From the NCBI GenBank assembly GCA_933228675.1, contig OW121743.1:52497215-52561214 (forward strand): a DNA stretch of 64,000 bases. The letters run 5' to 3'. Position numbers and translations under genes: made by a program. Below are positions 9,625 to 22,000 of the stretch, one piece after another. Under the pieces are notes generated by a model. That model saw nothing but the letters and a program-made list of their open reading frames with translations. It had not been told where the DNA came from and made no database searches. Numbering within the stretch: position 1 is the first letter of the stretch; each line of letters opens with the position of its first letter. Source of the stretch: Stomorhina lunata. Its lineage: Eukaryota > Arthropoda > Insecta > Diptera > Rhiniidae.

Positions 9625-11335
9625 TTTTTTTTAGAACACTCTTTATAATGATAATGTTGCAAATTTAGTAAAAAACAAGAGGTTTGGTACTGTTTTAGAT
9701 AGAGGGTAAAAAAGGTGAAAATAGTTTTTTTTTGTACTTTTTTTAAACTTACTCTTACTTTTTTAACTTCTTTTGAACCGAAGAAGATAGAAAGGAACTT
9801 TGTACTACAATCAATAGATGCGAAAAAATATTGAATACATATTTGGTACATTTTTGATTTCGGGGGGCGCAATAGGTAAACAAGGGATAGAATGATAACT
9901 TAGCACCGTATGGAGTAATATGAAAAGGAACAATATGTTAACTACGTTTTTATAAAATGTACCGAATTCAATTGGTCCAAAAAAGTACCAACTATGCATA
10001 TGGAACTTTTTTGAAATCAAGAGATAAAAAAAGGGAAAAAATTGGTAATGTTATAACTTTTAAACAAACTAATGTTTGTATGTCTGAACGTAATGATCTT
10101 TATGCATATGATCATGTTATGATCTTTGGAAAAGTTGTTGCGCACGAGCCAACGAAGGTCTTTATGTTGGTATGACTATTTTCCAACAGGTGGCGCAGGT
10201 GGTGGAGAAAATAACTCAAAGTGACTTAAATCATAAACTGTGCATTTGATCATGCTATGATCTTTAGCAAAGTTGTTGCGCATGAACCGTTGAAGGTTTT
10301 TTAGTTGGTATAACAAATTTACGATAGGTGGCGCCACTGGAAATGACTCAAAGTGAATTAAATTGTAAGCTGTGCACTTGATCAAATTACGACCTTTAGT
10401 AAAGTTGTTGCGCATGAGCGGAGAAAGGTTTCTTAGTTTGTATAAACTATTTCCGACAGGTGGCCCCACTGAAAATCACTCCAAGTGAATTAAATCTTAA
10501 GCTGTACATTTGATAATGCTATTATCTTAAGCAAAGTTGTTGCGGATGAACGACAAAGGCTTCTTATGACTAATTTGCATCAGGTGGCGCCACTGAAAAT
10601 GTCTCAAAGTGAATTAAATCGTTAGCTGTGCACTTGATCAAGCTACGATCTTTAGTAAAGTTGTTGCTCATGAGCGGAGAAAGGTTTCTTAGTTGGTATG
10701 AACAATTTCCGACAGGTGGCCCCACTGAAAATTACTCCAAGTGAAATAAATCGTAAGCTGTACATTTGATCATGCTATTATCTTAAGCAAAGTTGTTGCG
10801 GATGAACGGCAAAGGATTCTTATGACAAATTTCCGACAGGTGACGCTACTGAAAATTTATCAAAGTGAATTAAATTGTAAATCGATTATGCTATGGTCAT
10901 AAGAAAAATATTCCGCATGAGCGGACGAAGGTCTCTTAATTTGTATGATAAATTGTCGACAAGTGGCTCCACTAAAAGTTACGCAAAATTAATTAAATCG
11001 TAAACTGTGCATTTGATCATATTATTATATTTAGCAAAGTTGAGCCGACATATTTTTCTTAGTTGATATGACCAATTTCCTACACCAATTTCCTTTAGCA
11101 AAGTTGTTGCGCATGTGCCGGACAAAGATTTCTTAGTTGATATGACCAATTTCCAAATTTATTTAAAATGAATTGAACTGTAAGCTATACATTTGATCAT
11201 GTGTTGATCGGCCAAAATGAATAAAATGACTTAAAACTAATTGGATATTTGTGTAATAAAAACTTTAAAATTTGCCTCGAAATGCTTATCATAGAGCTTC
11301 GAGCAAGTCTCGGTCAACCAGGTATTTATCCTAAT
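9625..11335 (+). mobile_element. Helentron/DINE-like element A with ~130-bp tandem core
   Basis: Non-coding element. Its left part (9660-10030) aligns with 34200-34560 in element C. The core has about eight imperfect tandem copies of a ~130-bp unit, recognisable by GTTGTTGCGCATGAGC, TTTCTTAGTTGGTAT, GACAGGTGGCGCCACTG and CATTTGATCATGCTATGATC. The right end has GAGCAAGTCTCGGTCAACCAGGTA, split here as GAGCAAGTCTCGG then TCAACCAGGT, a hairpin-type terminus nearly identical to that of element C. Tandem cores and hairpin 3' ends are typical of the DINE/Helentron group. The 5' end appears truncated against the transposase remnant. Confidence 0.65.
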
Positions 11336-11379
11336 TTGGCTATTGGTGTACAACGTTAAACTATCAATTCGATGTAGTA

Positions 11380-13652
11380 CAAAATTTCCCATATTTATAG
11401 GAAATTTTCAAAATTTCCCATTTTTATAGGATATTTTCAAAATGTTCCGTTTTTATAGAAAATTTGTAACATTTAAATTTTTTATAAGAAATTATCAAAA
11501 TTTCCCTTTTTTATAGGAAATTTTTAAAATTTCCCGTTTTTATAGGAAATTTTCAAAATTTCCCTTTTATATAGGAATTTTTCAAAATTTTCTATTTTTA
11601 TAGGAAATTTTCAAAATTTCCTATTTTTATGGGAAATTTTTAAAATTTAATATTTTTATGGGAAATTTTCAAAATTTCCTATTTTTATAGGAAATTTTTA
11701 AAATTTCCTATTTTTATAGGAAATTTTGAAAATTTCCTATTTTTATAGGAAATTTTGAAAATTTCCTATTTTTATAGGAAATTTTGAAAATTTCCTATTT
11801 TTATAGGAAATTTTGAAAATTTCCTATTTTTATAGGAAATTTTCAAAATTTCCTATTTTTATAGGAAATTTTCAAAATTTCCTATTTTTATAGGAAATTT
11901 TCAAAATTTCCTATTTTTATAGGAAATTTTCAAAATTTCCTATTTTTATAGGAAATTTTCAAAATTTCCTATTTTTATAGGAATTTTTCAAAATTTCCTA
12001 TTTTTATAGGAAATTTTCAAAATTTCCTATTTTTATAGGAAATTTTCAAAATTTCCTATTTTTATAGGAAATTTTCAAAATTTCCTATTTTTATAGGAAA
12101 TTTTCAAAATTTCCTATTTTTATAGGAAATTTTCAAAATTTCCTATTTTTATAGGAATTTTTCAAAATTTCCTATTTTTATAGGAAATTTTCAAAATTTC
12201 CTATTTTTATAGGAAATTTTCAAAATTTCCTATTTTTATAGGAAATTTTCAAAATTTCCTATTTTTATAGGAAATTTTCAAAATTTCCTATTTTTATAGG
12301 AAATTTCCAAAATTTCCTATTTTTATAGGAAATTTTCAAAATTTCCTATTTTTATAGGAAATTTTCAAAATTTCCTATTTTTATAGGAAATTTTCAAAAT
12401 TTCCTATTTTTATAGGAAATTTTCAAAATTTCCTATTTTTATAGGAAATTTTCAAAATTTCCTATTTTTATAGGAAATTTTCAAAATTTCCTATTTTTAT
12501 AGGAAATTTTCAAAATTTCCTATTTTTATAGGAATTTTTCAAAATTTCCTATTTTTATAGGAAATTTTCAAAATTTCCTATTTTTATAGGAAATTTTCAA
12601 AATTTCCTATTTTTATAGGAAATTTTCAAAATTTCCTATTTTTATAGGAAATTTCCAAAATTTCCTATTTTTATAGGAAATTTTCAAAATTTCCTATTTT
12701 TATAGGAAATTTTCAAAATTTCCTATTTTTATAAGAAATTTTCAAAATTTCCTATTTTTATAGGAAATTTTCAAAATTTCCTATTTTTATAGGAAATTTT
12801 CAAAATTTCCTATTTTTATAGGAAATTTTCAAAATTTCCTATTTTTATAGGAAATTTTCAAAATTTCCTATTTTTATAGGAAATTTTCAAAATTTCCTAT
12901 TTTTATAGGAAATTTTCAAAATTTCCTATTTTTATAGGAAATTTTCAAAATTTCCTATTTTTATAGGAAATTTTCAAAATTTCCTATTTTTATAGGAAAT
13001 TTTCAAAATTTCCTATTTTTATAGGAAATTTTCAAAATTTCCTATTTTTATAGGAAATTTTCAAAATTTCCTATTTTTATAGGAAATTTTCAAAATTTCC
13101 TATTTTTATAGGAAATTTTCAAAATTTCCTATTTTTATAGGAAATTTCAAAATTTCCTATTTTTATAGGAAATTTTTGAAAATTTCCTATTTTTATAGGA
13201 AATTTTGAAAATTTCCTATTTTTATAGGAAATTTTGAAAATTTCCTATTTTTATAGGAAATTTTGAAAATTTCCTATTTTTATAGGAAATTTTGAAAATT
13301 TCCTATTTTTATAGGAAATTTTGAAAATTTCCTATTTTTATAGGAAATTTTGAAAATTTCCTATTTTTATAGGAAATTTTGAAAATTTCCTATTTTTATA
13401 GGAAATTTTGAAAATTTCCTATTTTTATAGGAAATTTTCCCTATTTTTATAGGAAATTTTCAAAATTTCCCTTTTTTTATAGGAAATTTTCAAAATTTCC
13501 CTTTTTTTATAGGAAATTTTGAAAATTTTTATAGGAAATTTTGAAAATATGCTATTTTTATAGGAAATTTTCCCTATTTTTATAGGAAATTTTCAAAATT
13601 TCCCTTTTTTTATAGGAAATTTTCAAAATTTCCCTTTTTTTATAGGAAATTT
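11380..13652 (+). repeat. 29-bp palindromic satellite, T-spacer orientation
   Basis: About 78 tandem copies of a 29-bp unit made of a near-perfect inverted repeat (AGGAAATTTT, one base, AAAATTTCCT) plus the spacer ATTTTTAT. Copies at the outer edge (11380-11640) and at 13430-13650 are degenerate, with variants such as CCCTTTTTTTAT, while the body is nearly homogeneous. The central base is mostly C, with runs of G at 11700-11830 and 13165-13430. It belongs to the largest SK intron visible here. Confidence 0.97.
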
Positions 13653-15844
13653 TAAAAATTTCCTATAAAAATAGGAAATTTTGAAAATTTCCTATAAAAA
13701 TAGGAAATTTTGAAAATTTCCTATAAAAATAGGAAATTTTGAAAATTTCCTATAAAAATAGGAAATTTTGAAAATTTCCTATAAAAATAGGAAATTTTGA
13801 AAATTTCCTATAAAAATAGGAAATTTTGAAAATTTCCTATAAAAATAGGAAATTTTGAAAATTTCCTATAAAAATAGGAAATTTTGAAAATTTCCTATAA
13901 AAATAGGAAATTTTGAAAATTTCCTATAAAAATAGGAAATTTTGAAAATTTCCTATAAAAATAGGAAATTTTGAAAATTTTCTATAAAAATAGGAAATTT
14001 TGAAAATTTCCTATAAAAATAGGAAATTTTGAAAATTTCCTATAAAAATAGGAAATTTTGAAAATTTCCTATAAAAATAGGAAATTTTGAAAATTTCCTA
14101 TAAAAATAGGAAATTTTGAAAATTTCCTATAAAAATAGGAAATTTTGAAAATTTCCTATAAAAATAGGAAATTTTGAAAATTTCCTATAAAAATAGGAAA
14201 TTTTGAAAATTTCCTATAAAAATAGGAAATTTTGAAAATTTCCTATAAAAATAGGAAATTTTGAAAATTTCCTATAAAAATAGGAAATTTTGAAAATTTC
14301 CTATAAAAATAGGAAATTTTGAAAATTTCCTATAAAAATAGGAAATTTTGAAAATTTCCTATAAAAATAGGAAATTTTGAAAATTTCCTATAAAAATAGG
14401 AAATTTTGAAAATTTCCTATAAAAATAGGAAATTTTGAAAATTTCCTATAAAAATAGGAAATTTTGAAAATTTCCTATAAAAATAGGAAATTTTGAAAAT
14501 TTCCTATAAAAATAGGAAATTTTGAAAATTTCCTATAAAAATAGGAAATTTTGAAAATTTCCTATAAAATAGGAAATTTTGAAAATTTCCTATAAAAATA
14601 GGAAATTTTGAAAATTTCCTATAAAAATAGGAAATTTTGAAAATTTCCTATAAAAATAGGAAATTTTGAAAATTTCCTATAAAAATAGGAAATTTTGGAA
14701 ATTTCCTATAAAAATAGGAAATTTTGAAAATTTCCTATAAAAATAGGAAATTTTGAAAATTTCCTATAAAAATAGGAAATTTTGAAAAATTCCTATAAAA
14801 ATAGGAAATTTTGAAAATTTCCTATAAAAATAGGAAATTTTGAAAATTTCCTATAAAAATAGGAAATTTTGAAAATTTCCTATAAAAATAGGAAATTTTG
14901 AAAATTTCCTATAAAAATAGGAAATTTTGAAAATTTCCTATAAAAATAGGAAATTTGAAAATTTCCTATAAAAATAGGAAATTTTGAAAATTTCCTATAA
15001 AAATAGGAAATTTTGAAAATTTCCTATAAAAAATAGGAAATTTTGAAAATTTCCTATAAAAATAGGAAATTTCGAAAATTTCCTATTAAAATAGGAAATT
15101 TCGAAAATTCCTATTAAAATAGGAAATTTCGAAAATTTCCTATTAAAATAGGAAATTTTGAAAATTTCCCATAAAAATAGGAAATTTTGAAAATTTCCTA
15201 TAAAAATAGGAAATTTTGAAAATTTCCTATAAAAATAGGAAATTTGAAAATTTCCTATAAAAATAGGAAATTTTGAAAATTTCCTATAAAAATAGGAAAT
15301 TTTGAAAATTTCCTATAAAAATAGGAAATTTTGAAAATTTCCTATAAAAATAGGAAATTTTGAAAATTTCCTACAAAAATAGGAAATTTGGAAAATTTCC
15401 TATAAAAATAGGAAATTTTGAAAATTTCCTATTAAAATAGGGAAATTTTGAAAATTTCCTATAAAATAAGGGAAATTTTGAAAATTTCCTATAGAAAAGG
15501 GAAATTTTGAAAATTTCCTATAAAAAAAAGGGAAATTTTGAAAATTTCCTATAAAAAAAGTGAAATTTTGAAAATTTCCTATAAAAATAGGGAAAATTTC
15601 CTATAAAAATAGGAAATTTTCAAAATTTCCTATAAAAATAGGAAATTTTCAAAATTTCCTATAAAAATAGGGAAAATTTCCTATAAAAATATAAAAATAG
15701 GGAAAATTTCCTATAAAAATAGGAAATTTTGAAAATTTCCTATAAAAATAGGAAATTTTGAAAATTTCCTGTAAAAATAGGAAATTTTGAAAATTTCCTA
15801 TAAAAATAGGAAATTTTGAAAATTTCCTATAAAAATAGGAAATT
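13653..15844 (-). repeat. 29-bp palindromic satellite, inverted (A-spacer) half
   Basis: About 75 copies of the same 29-bp unit in the opposite orientation: the spacer now reads ATAAAAAT and the central base G. Together with 11380-13652 it makes a 4.5-kb inverted repeat of arrays, with the switch at about 13650. Variant units with GGGAAATTTT and long A runs sit at 15430-15600, not next to the switch, so the two halves are not exact mirror images. It stops at the assembly gap. Confidence 0.97.
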
Positions 15845-16044
15845 NNNNNNNNNNNNNNNNNNNNNNNNNNNNNNNNNNNNNNNNNNNNNNNNNNNNNNNN
15901 NNNNNNNNNNNNNNNNNNNNNNNNNNNNNNNNNNNNNNNNNNNNNNNNNNNNNNNNNNNNNNNNNNNNNNNNNNNNNNNNNNNNNNNNNNNNNNNNNNNN
16001 NNNNNNNNNNNNNNNNNNNNNNNNNNNNNNNNNNNNNNNNNNNN
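15845..16044. other. Assembly gap (200 N)
   Basis: Exactly 200 ambiguous bases, a placeholder length used by scaffolding software, so the true size is unknown. It lies between two different satellite arrays. The first 18 known bases after it (tatttgtataggaaattt) are a 29-bp-type unit in T-spacer orientation, opposite to the copies before the gap. Confidence 0.98.
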
Positions 16045-16061
16045 TATTTGTATAGGAAATT

Positions 16062-19000
16062 TAGTTTATAGTTTATAGTTTATAGTTTATAGTTTATAGT
16101 TTATAGTTTATAGTTTATAGTTTATAGTTTATAGTTTATAGTTTATAGTTTATAGTTTATAGTTTATAGTTTATAGTTTATAGTTTATAGTTTATAGTTT
16201 ATAGTTTATAGTTTATAGTTTATAGTTTATAGTTTATAGTTTATAGTTTATAGTTTATAGTTTATAGTTTATAGTTTATAGTTTATAGTTTATAGTTTAT
16301 AGTTTATAGTTTATAGTTTATAGTTTATAGTTTATAGTTTATAGTTTATAGTTTATAGTTTATAGTTTATAGTTTATAGTTTATAGTTTATAGTTTATAG
16401 TTTATAGTTTATAGTTTATAGTTTATAGTTTATAGTTTATAGTTTATAGTTTATAGTTTATAGTTTATAGTTTATAGTTTATAGTTTATAGTTTATAGTT
16501 TATAGTTTATAGTTTATAGTTTATAGTTTATAGTTTATAGTTTATAGTTTATAGTTTATAGTTTATAGTTTATAGTTTATAGTTTATAGTTTATAGTTTA
16601 TAGTTTATAGTTTATAGTTTATAGTTTATAGTTTATAGTTTATAGTTTATAGTTTATAGTTTATAGTTTATAGTTTATAGTTTATAGTTTATAGTTTATA
16701 GTTTATAGTTTATAGTTTATAGTTTATAGTTTATAGTTTATAGTTTATAGTTTATAGTTTATAGTTTATAGTTTATAGTTTATAGTTTATAGTTTATAGT
16801 TTATAGTTTATAGTTTATAGTTTATAGTTTATAGTTTATAGTTTATAGTTTATAGTTTATAGTTTATAGTTTATAGTTTATAGTTTATAGTTTATAGTTT
16901 ATAGTTTATAGTTTATAGTTTATAGTTTATAGTTTATAGTTTATAGTTTATAGTTTATAGTTTATAGTTTATAGTTTATAGTTTATAGTTTATAGTTTAT
17001 AGTTTATAGTTTATAGTTTATAGTTTATAGTTTATAGTTTATAGTTTATAGTTTATAGTTTATAGTTTATAGTTTATAGTTTATAGTTTATAGTTTATAG
17101 TTTATAGTTTATAGTTTATAGTTTATAGTTTATAGTTTATAGTTTATAGTTTATAGTTTATAGTTTATAGTTTATAGTTTATAGTTTATAGTTTATAGTT
17201 TATAGTTTATAGTTTATAGTTTATAGTTTATAGTTTATAGTTTATAGTTTATAGTTTATAGTTTATAGTTTATAGTTTATAGTTTATAGTTTATAGTTTA
17301 TAGTTTATAGTTTATAGTTTATAGTTTATAGTTTATAGTTTATAGTTTATAGTTTATAGTTTATAGTTTATAGTTTATAGTTTATAGTTTATAGTTTATA
17401 GTTTATAGTTTATAGTTTATAGTTTATAGTTTATAGTTTATAGTTTATAGTTTATAGTTTATAGTTTATAGTTTATAGTTTATAGTTTATAGTTTATAGT
17501 TTATAGTTTATAGTTTATAGTTTATAGTTTATAGTTTATAGTTTATAGTTTATAGTTTATAGTTTATAGTTTATAGTTTATAGTTTATAGTTTATAGTTT
17601 ATAGTTTATAGTTTATAGTTTATAGTTTATAGTTTATAGTTTATAGTTTATAGTTTATAGTTTATAGTTTATAGTTTATAGTTTATAGTTTATAGTTTAT
17701 AGTTTATAGTTTATAGTTTATAGTTTATAGTTTATAGTTTATAGTTTATAGTTTATAGTTTATAGTTTATAGTTTATAGTTTATAGTTTATAGTTTATAG
17801 TTTATAGTTTATAGTTTATAGTTTATAGTTTATAGTTTATAGTTTATAGTTTATAGTTTATAGTTTATAGTTTATAGTTTATAGTTTATAGTTTATAGTT
17901 TATAGTTTATAGTTTATAGTTTATAGTTTATAGTTTATAGTTTATAGTTTATAGTTTATAGTTTATAGTTTATAGTTTATAGTTTATAGTTTATAGTTTA
18001 TAGTTTATAGTTTATAGTTTATAGTTTATAGTTTATAGTTTATAGTTTATAGTTTATAGTTTATAGTTTATAGTTTATAGTTTATAGTTTATAGTTTATA
18101 GTTTATAGTTTATAGTTTATAGTTTATAGTTTATAGTTTATAGTTTATAGTTTATAGTTTATAGTTTATAGTTTATAGTTTATAGTTTATAGTTTATAGT
18201 TTATAGTTTATAGTTTATAGTTTATAGTTTATAGTTTATAGTTTATAGTTTATAGTTTATAGTTTATAGTTTATAGTTTATAGTTTATAGTTTATAGTTT
18301 ATAGTTTATAGTTTATAGTTTATAGTTTATAGTTTATAGTTTATAGTTTATAGTTTATAGTTTATAGTTTATAGTTTATAGTTTATAGTTTATAGTTTAT
18401 AGTTTATAGTTTATAGTTTATAGTTTATAGTTTATAGTTTATAGTTTATAGTTTATAGTTTATAGTTTATAGTTTATAGTTTATAGTTTATAGTTTATAG
18501 TTTATAGTTTATAGTTTATAGTTTATAGTTTATAGTTTATAGTTTATAGTTTATAGTTTATAGTTTATAGTTTATAGTTTATAGTTTATAGTTTATAGTT
18601 TATAGTTTATAGTTTATAGTTTATAGTTTATAGTTTATAGTTTATAGTTTATAGTTTATAGTTTATAGTTTATAGTTTATAGTTTATAGTTTATAGTTTA
18701 TAGTTTATAGTTTATAGTTTATAGTTTATAGTTTATAGTTTATAGTTTATAGTTTATAGTTTATAGTTTATAGTTTATAGTTTATAGTTTATAGTTTATA
18801 GTTTATAGTTTATAGTTTATAGTTTATAGTTTATAGTTTATAGTTTATAGTTTATAGTTTATAGTTTATAGTTTATAGTTTATAGTTTATAGTTTATAGT
18901 TTATAGTTTATAGTTTATAGTTTATAGTTTATAGTTTATAGTTTATAGTTTATAGTTTATAGTTTATAGTTTATAGTTTATAGTTTATAGTTTATAGTTT

Positions 19001-22000
19001 ATAGTTTATAGTTTATAGTTTATAGTTTATAGTTTATAGTTTATAGTTTATAGTTTATAGTTTATAGTTTATAGTTTATAGTTTATAGTTTATAGTTTAT
19101 AGTTTATAGTTTATAGTTTATAGTTTATAGTTTATAGTTTATAGTTTATAGTTTATAGTTTATAGTTTATAGTTTATAGTTTATAGTTTATAGTTTATAG
19201 TTTATAGTTTATAGTTTATAGTTTATAGTTTATAGTTTATAGTTTATAGTTTATAGTTTATAGTTTATAGTTTATAGTTTATAGTTTATAGTTTATAGTT
19301 TATAGTTTATAGTTTATAGTTTATAGTTTATAGTTTATAGTTTATAGTTTATAGTTTATAGTTTATAGTTTATAGTTTATAGTTTATAGTTTATAGTTTA
19401 TAGTTTATAGTTTATAGTTTATAGTTTATAGTTTATAGTTTATAGTTTATAGTTTATAGTTTATAGTTTATAGTTTATAGTTTATAGTTTATAGTTTATA
19501 GTTTATAGTTTATAGTTTATAGTTTATAGTTTATAGTTTATAGTTTATAGTTTATAGTTTATAGTTTATAGTTTATAGTTTATAGTTTATAGTTTATAGT
19601 TTATAGTTTATAGTTTATAGTTTATAGTTTATAGTTTATAGTTTATAGTTTATAGTTTATAGTTTATAGTTTATAGTTTATAGTTTATAGTTTATAGTTT
19701 ATAGTTTATAGTTTATAGTTTATAGTTTATAGTTTATAGTTTATAGTTTATAGTTTATAGTTTATAGTTTATAGTTTATAGTTTATAGTTTATAGTTTAT
19801 AGTTTATAGTTTATAGTTTATAGTTTATAGTTTATAGTTTATAGTTTATAGTTTATAGTTTATAGTTTATAGTTTATAGTTTATAGTTTATAGTTTATAG
19901 TTTATAGTTTATAGTTTATAGTTTATAGTTTATAGTTTATAGTTTATAGTTTATAGTTTATAGTTTATAGTTTATAGTTTATAGTTTATAGTTTATAGTT
20001 TATAGTTTATAGTTTATAGTTTATAGTTTATAGTTTATAGTTTATAGTTTATAGTTTATAGTTTATAGTTTATAGTTTATAGTTTATAGTTTATAGTTTA
20101 TAGTTTATAGTTTATAGTTTATAGTTTATAGTTTATAGTTTATAGTTTATAGTTTATAGTTTATAGTTTATAGTTTATAGTTTATAGTTTATAGTTTATA
20201 GTTTATAGTTTATAGTTTATAGTTTATAGTTTATAGTTTATAGTTTATAGTTTATAGTTTATAGTTTATAGTTTATAGTTTATAGTTTATAGTTTATAGT
20301 TTATAGTTTATAGTTTATAGTTTATAGTTTATAGTTTATAGTTTATAGTTTATAGTTTATAGTTTATAGTTTATAGTTTATAGTTTATAGTTTATAGTTT
20401 ATAGTTTATAGTTTATAGTTTATAGTTTATAGTTTATAGTTTATAGTTTATAGTTTATAGTTTATAGTTTATAGTTTATAGTTTATAGTTTATAGTTTAT
20501 AGTTTATAGTTTATAGTTTATAGTTTATAGTTTATAGTTTATAGTTTATAGTTTATAGTTTATAGTTTATAGTTTATAGTTTATAGTTTATAGTTTATAG
20601 TTTATAGTTTATAGTTTATAGTTTATAGTTTATAGTTTATAGTTTATAGTTTATAGTTTATAGTTTATAGTTTATAGTTTATAGTTTATAGTTTATAGTT
20701 TATAGTTTATAGTTTATAGTTTATAGTTTATAGTTTATAGTTTATAGTTTATAGTTTATAGTTTATAGTTTATAGTTTATAGTTTATAGTTTATAGTTTA
20801 TAGTTTATAGTTTATAGTTTATAGTTTATAGTTTATAGTTTATAGTTTATAGTTTATAGTTTATAGTTTATAGTTTATAGTTTATAGTTTATAGTTTATA
20901 GTTTATAGTTTATAGTTTATAGTTTATAGTTTATAGTTTATAGTTTATAGTTTATAGTTTATAGTTTATAGTTTATAGTTTATAGTTTATAGTTTATAGT
21001 TTATAGTTTATAGTTTATAGTTTATAGTTTATAGTTTATAGTTTATAGTTTATAGTTTATAGTTTATAGTTTATAGTTTATAGTTTATAGTTTATAGTTT
21101 ATAGTTTATAGTTTATAGTTTATAGTTTATAGTTTATAGTTTATAGTTTATAGTTTATAGTTTATAGTTTATAGTTTATAGTTTATAGTTTATAGTTTAT
21201 AGTTTATAGTTTATAGTTTATAGTTTATAGTTTATAGTTTATAGTTTATAGTTTATAGTTTATAGTTTATAGTTTATAGTTTATAGTTTATAGTTTATAG
21301 TTTATAGTTTATAGTTTATAGTTTATAGTTTATAGTTTATAGTTTATAGTTTATAGTTTATAGTTTATAGTTTATAGTTTATAGTTTATAGTTTATAGTT
21401 TATAGTTTATAGTTTATAGTTTATAGTTTATAGTTTATAGTTTATAGTTTATAGTTTATAGTTTATAGTTTATAGTTTATAGTTTATAGTTTATAGTTTA
21501 TAGTTTATAGTTTATAGTTTATAGTTTATAGTTTATAGTTTATAGTTTATAGTTTATAGTTTATAGTTTATAGTTTATAGTTTATAGTTTATAGTTTATA
21601 GTTTATAGTTTATAGTTTATAGTTTATAGTTTATAGTTTATAGTTTATAGTTTATAGTTTATAGTTTATAGTTTATAGTTTATAGTTTATAGTTTATAGT
21701 TTATAGTTTATAGTTTATAGTTTATAGTTTATAGTTTATAGTTTATAGTTTATAGTTTATAGTTTATAGTTTATAGTTTATAGTTTATAGTTTATAGTTT
21801 ATAGTTTATAGTTTATAGTTTATAGTTTATAGTTTATAGTTTATAGTTTATAGTTTATAGTTTATAGTTTATAGTTTATAGTTTATAGTTTATAGTTTAT
21901 AGTTTATAGTTTATAGTTTATAGTTTATAGTTTATAGTTTATAGTTTATAGTTTATAGTTTATAGTTTATAGTTTATAGTTTATAGTTTATAGTTTATAG

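Noticed and set aside
11380..15844. CRISPR-like array
   Set aside because: Units are contiguous 29-bp satellite copies without unique spacers, in a eukaryotic intron.
15816..16055. 79-codon frame across the N gap
   Set aside because: It consists of unknown residues from the 200-N placeholder.
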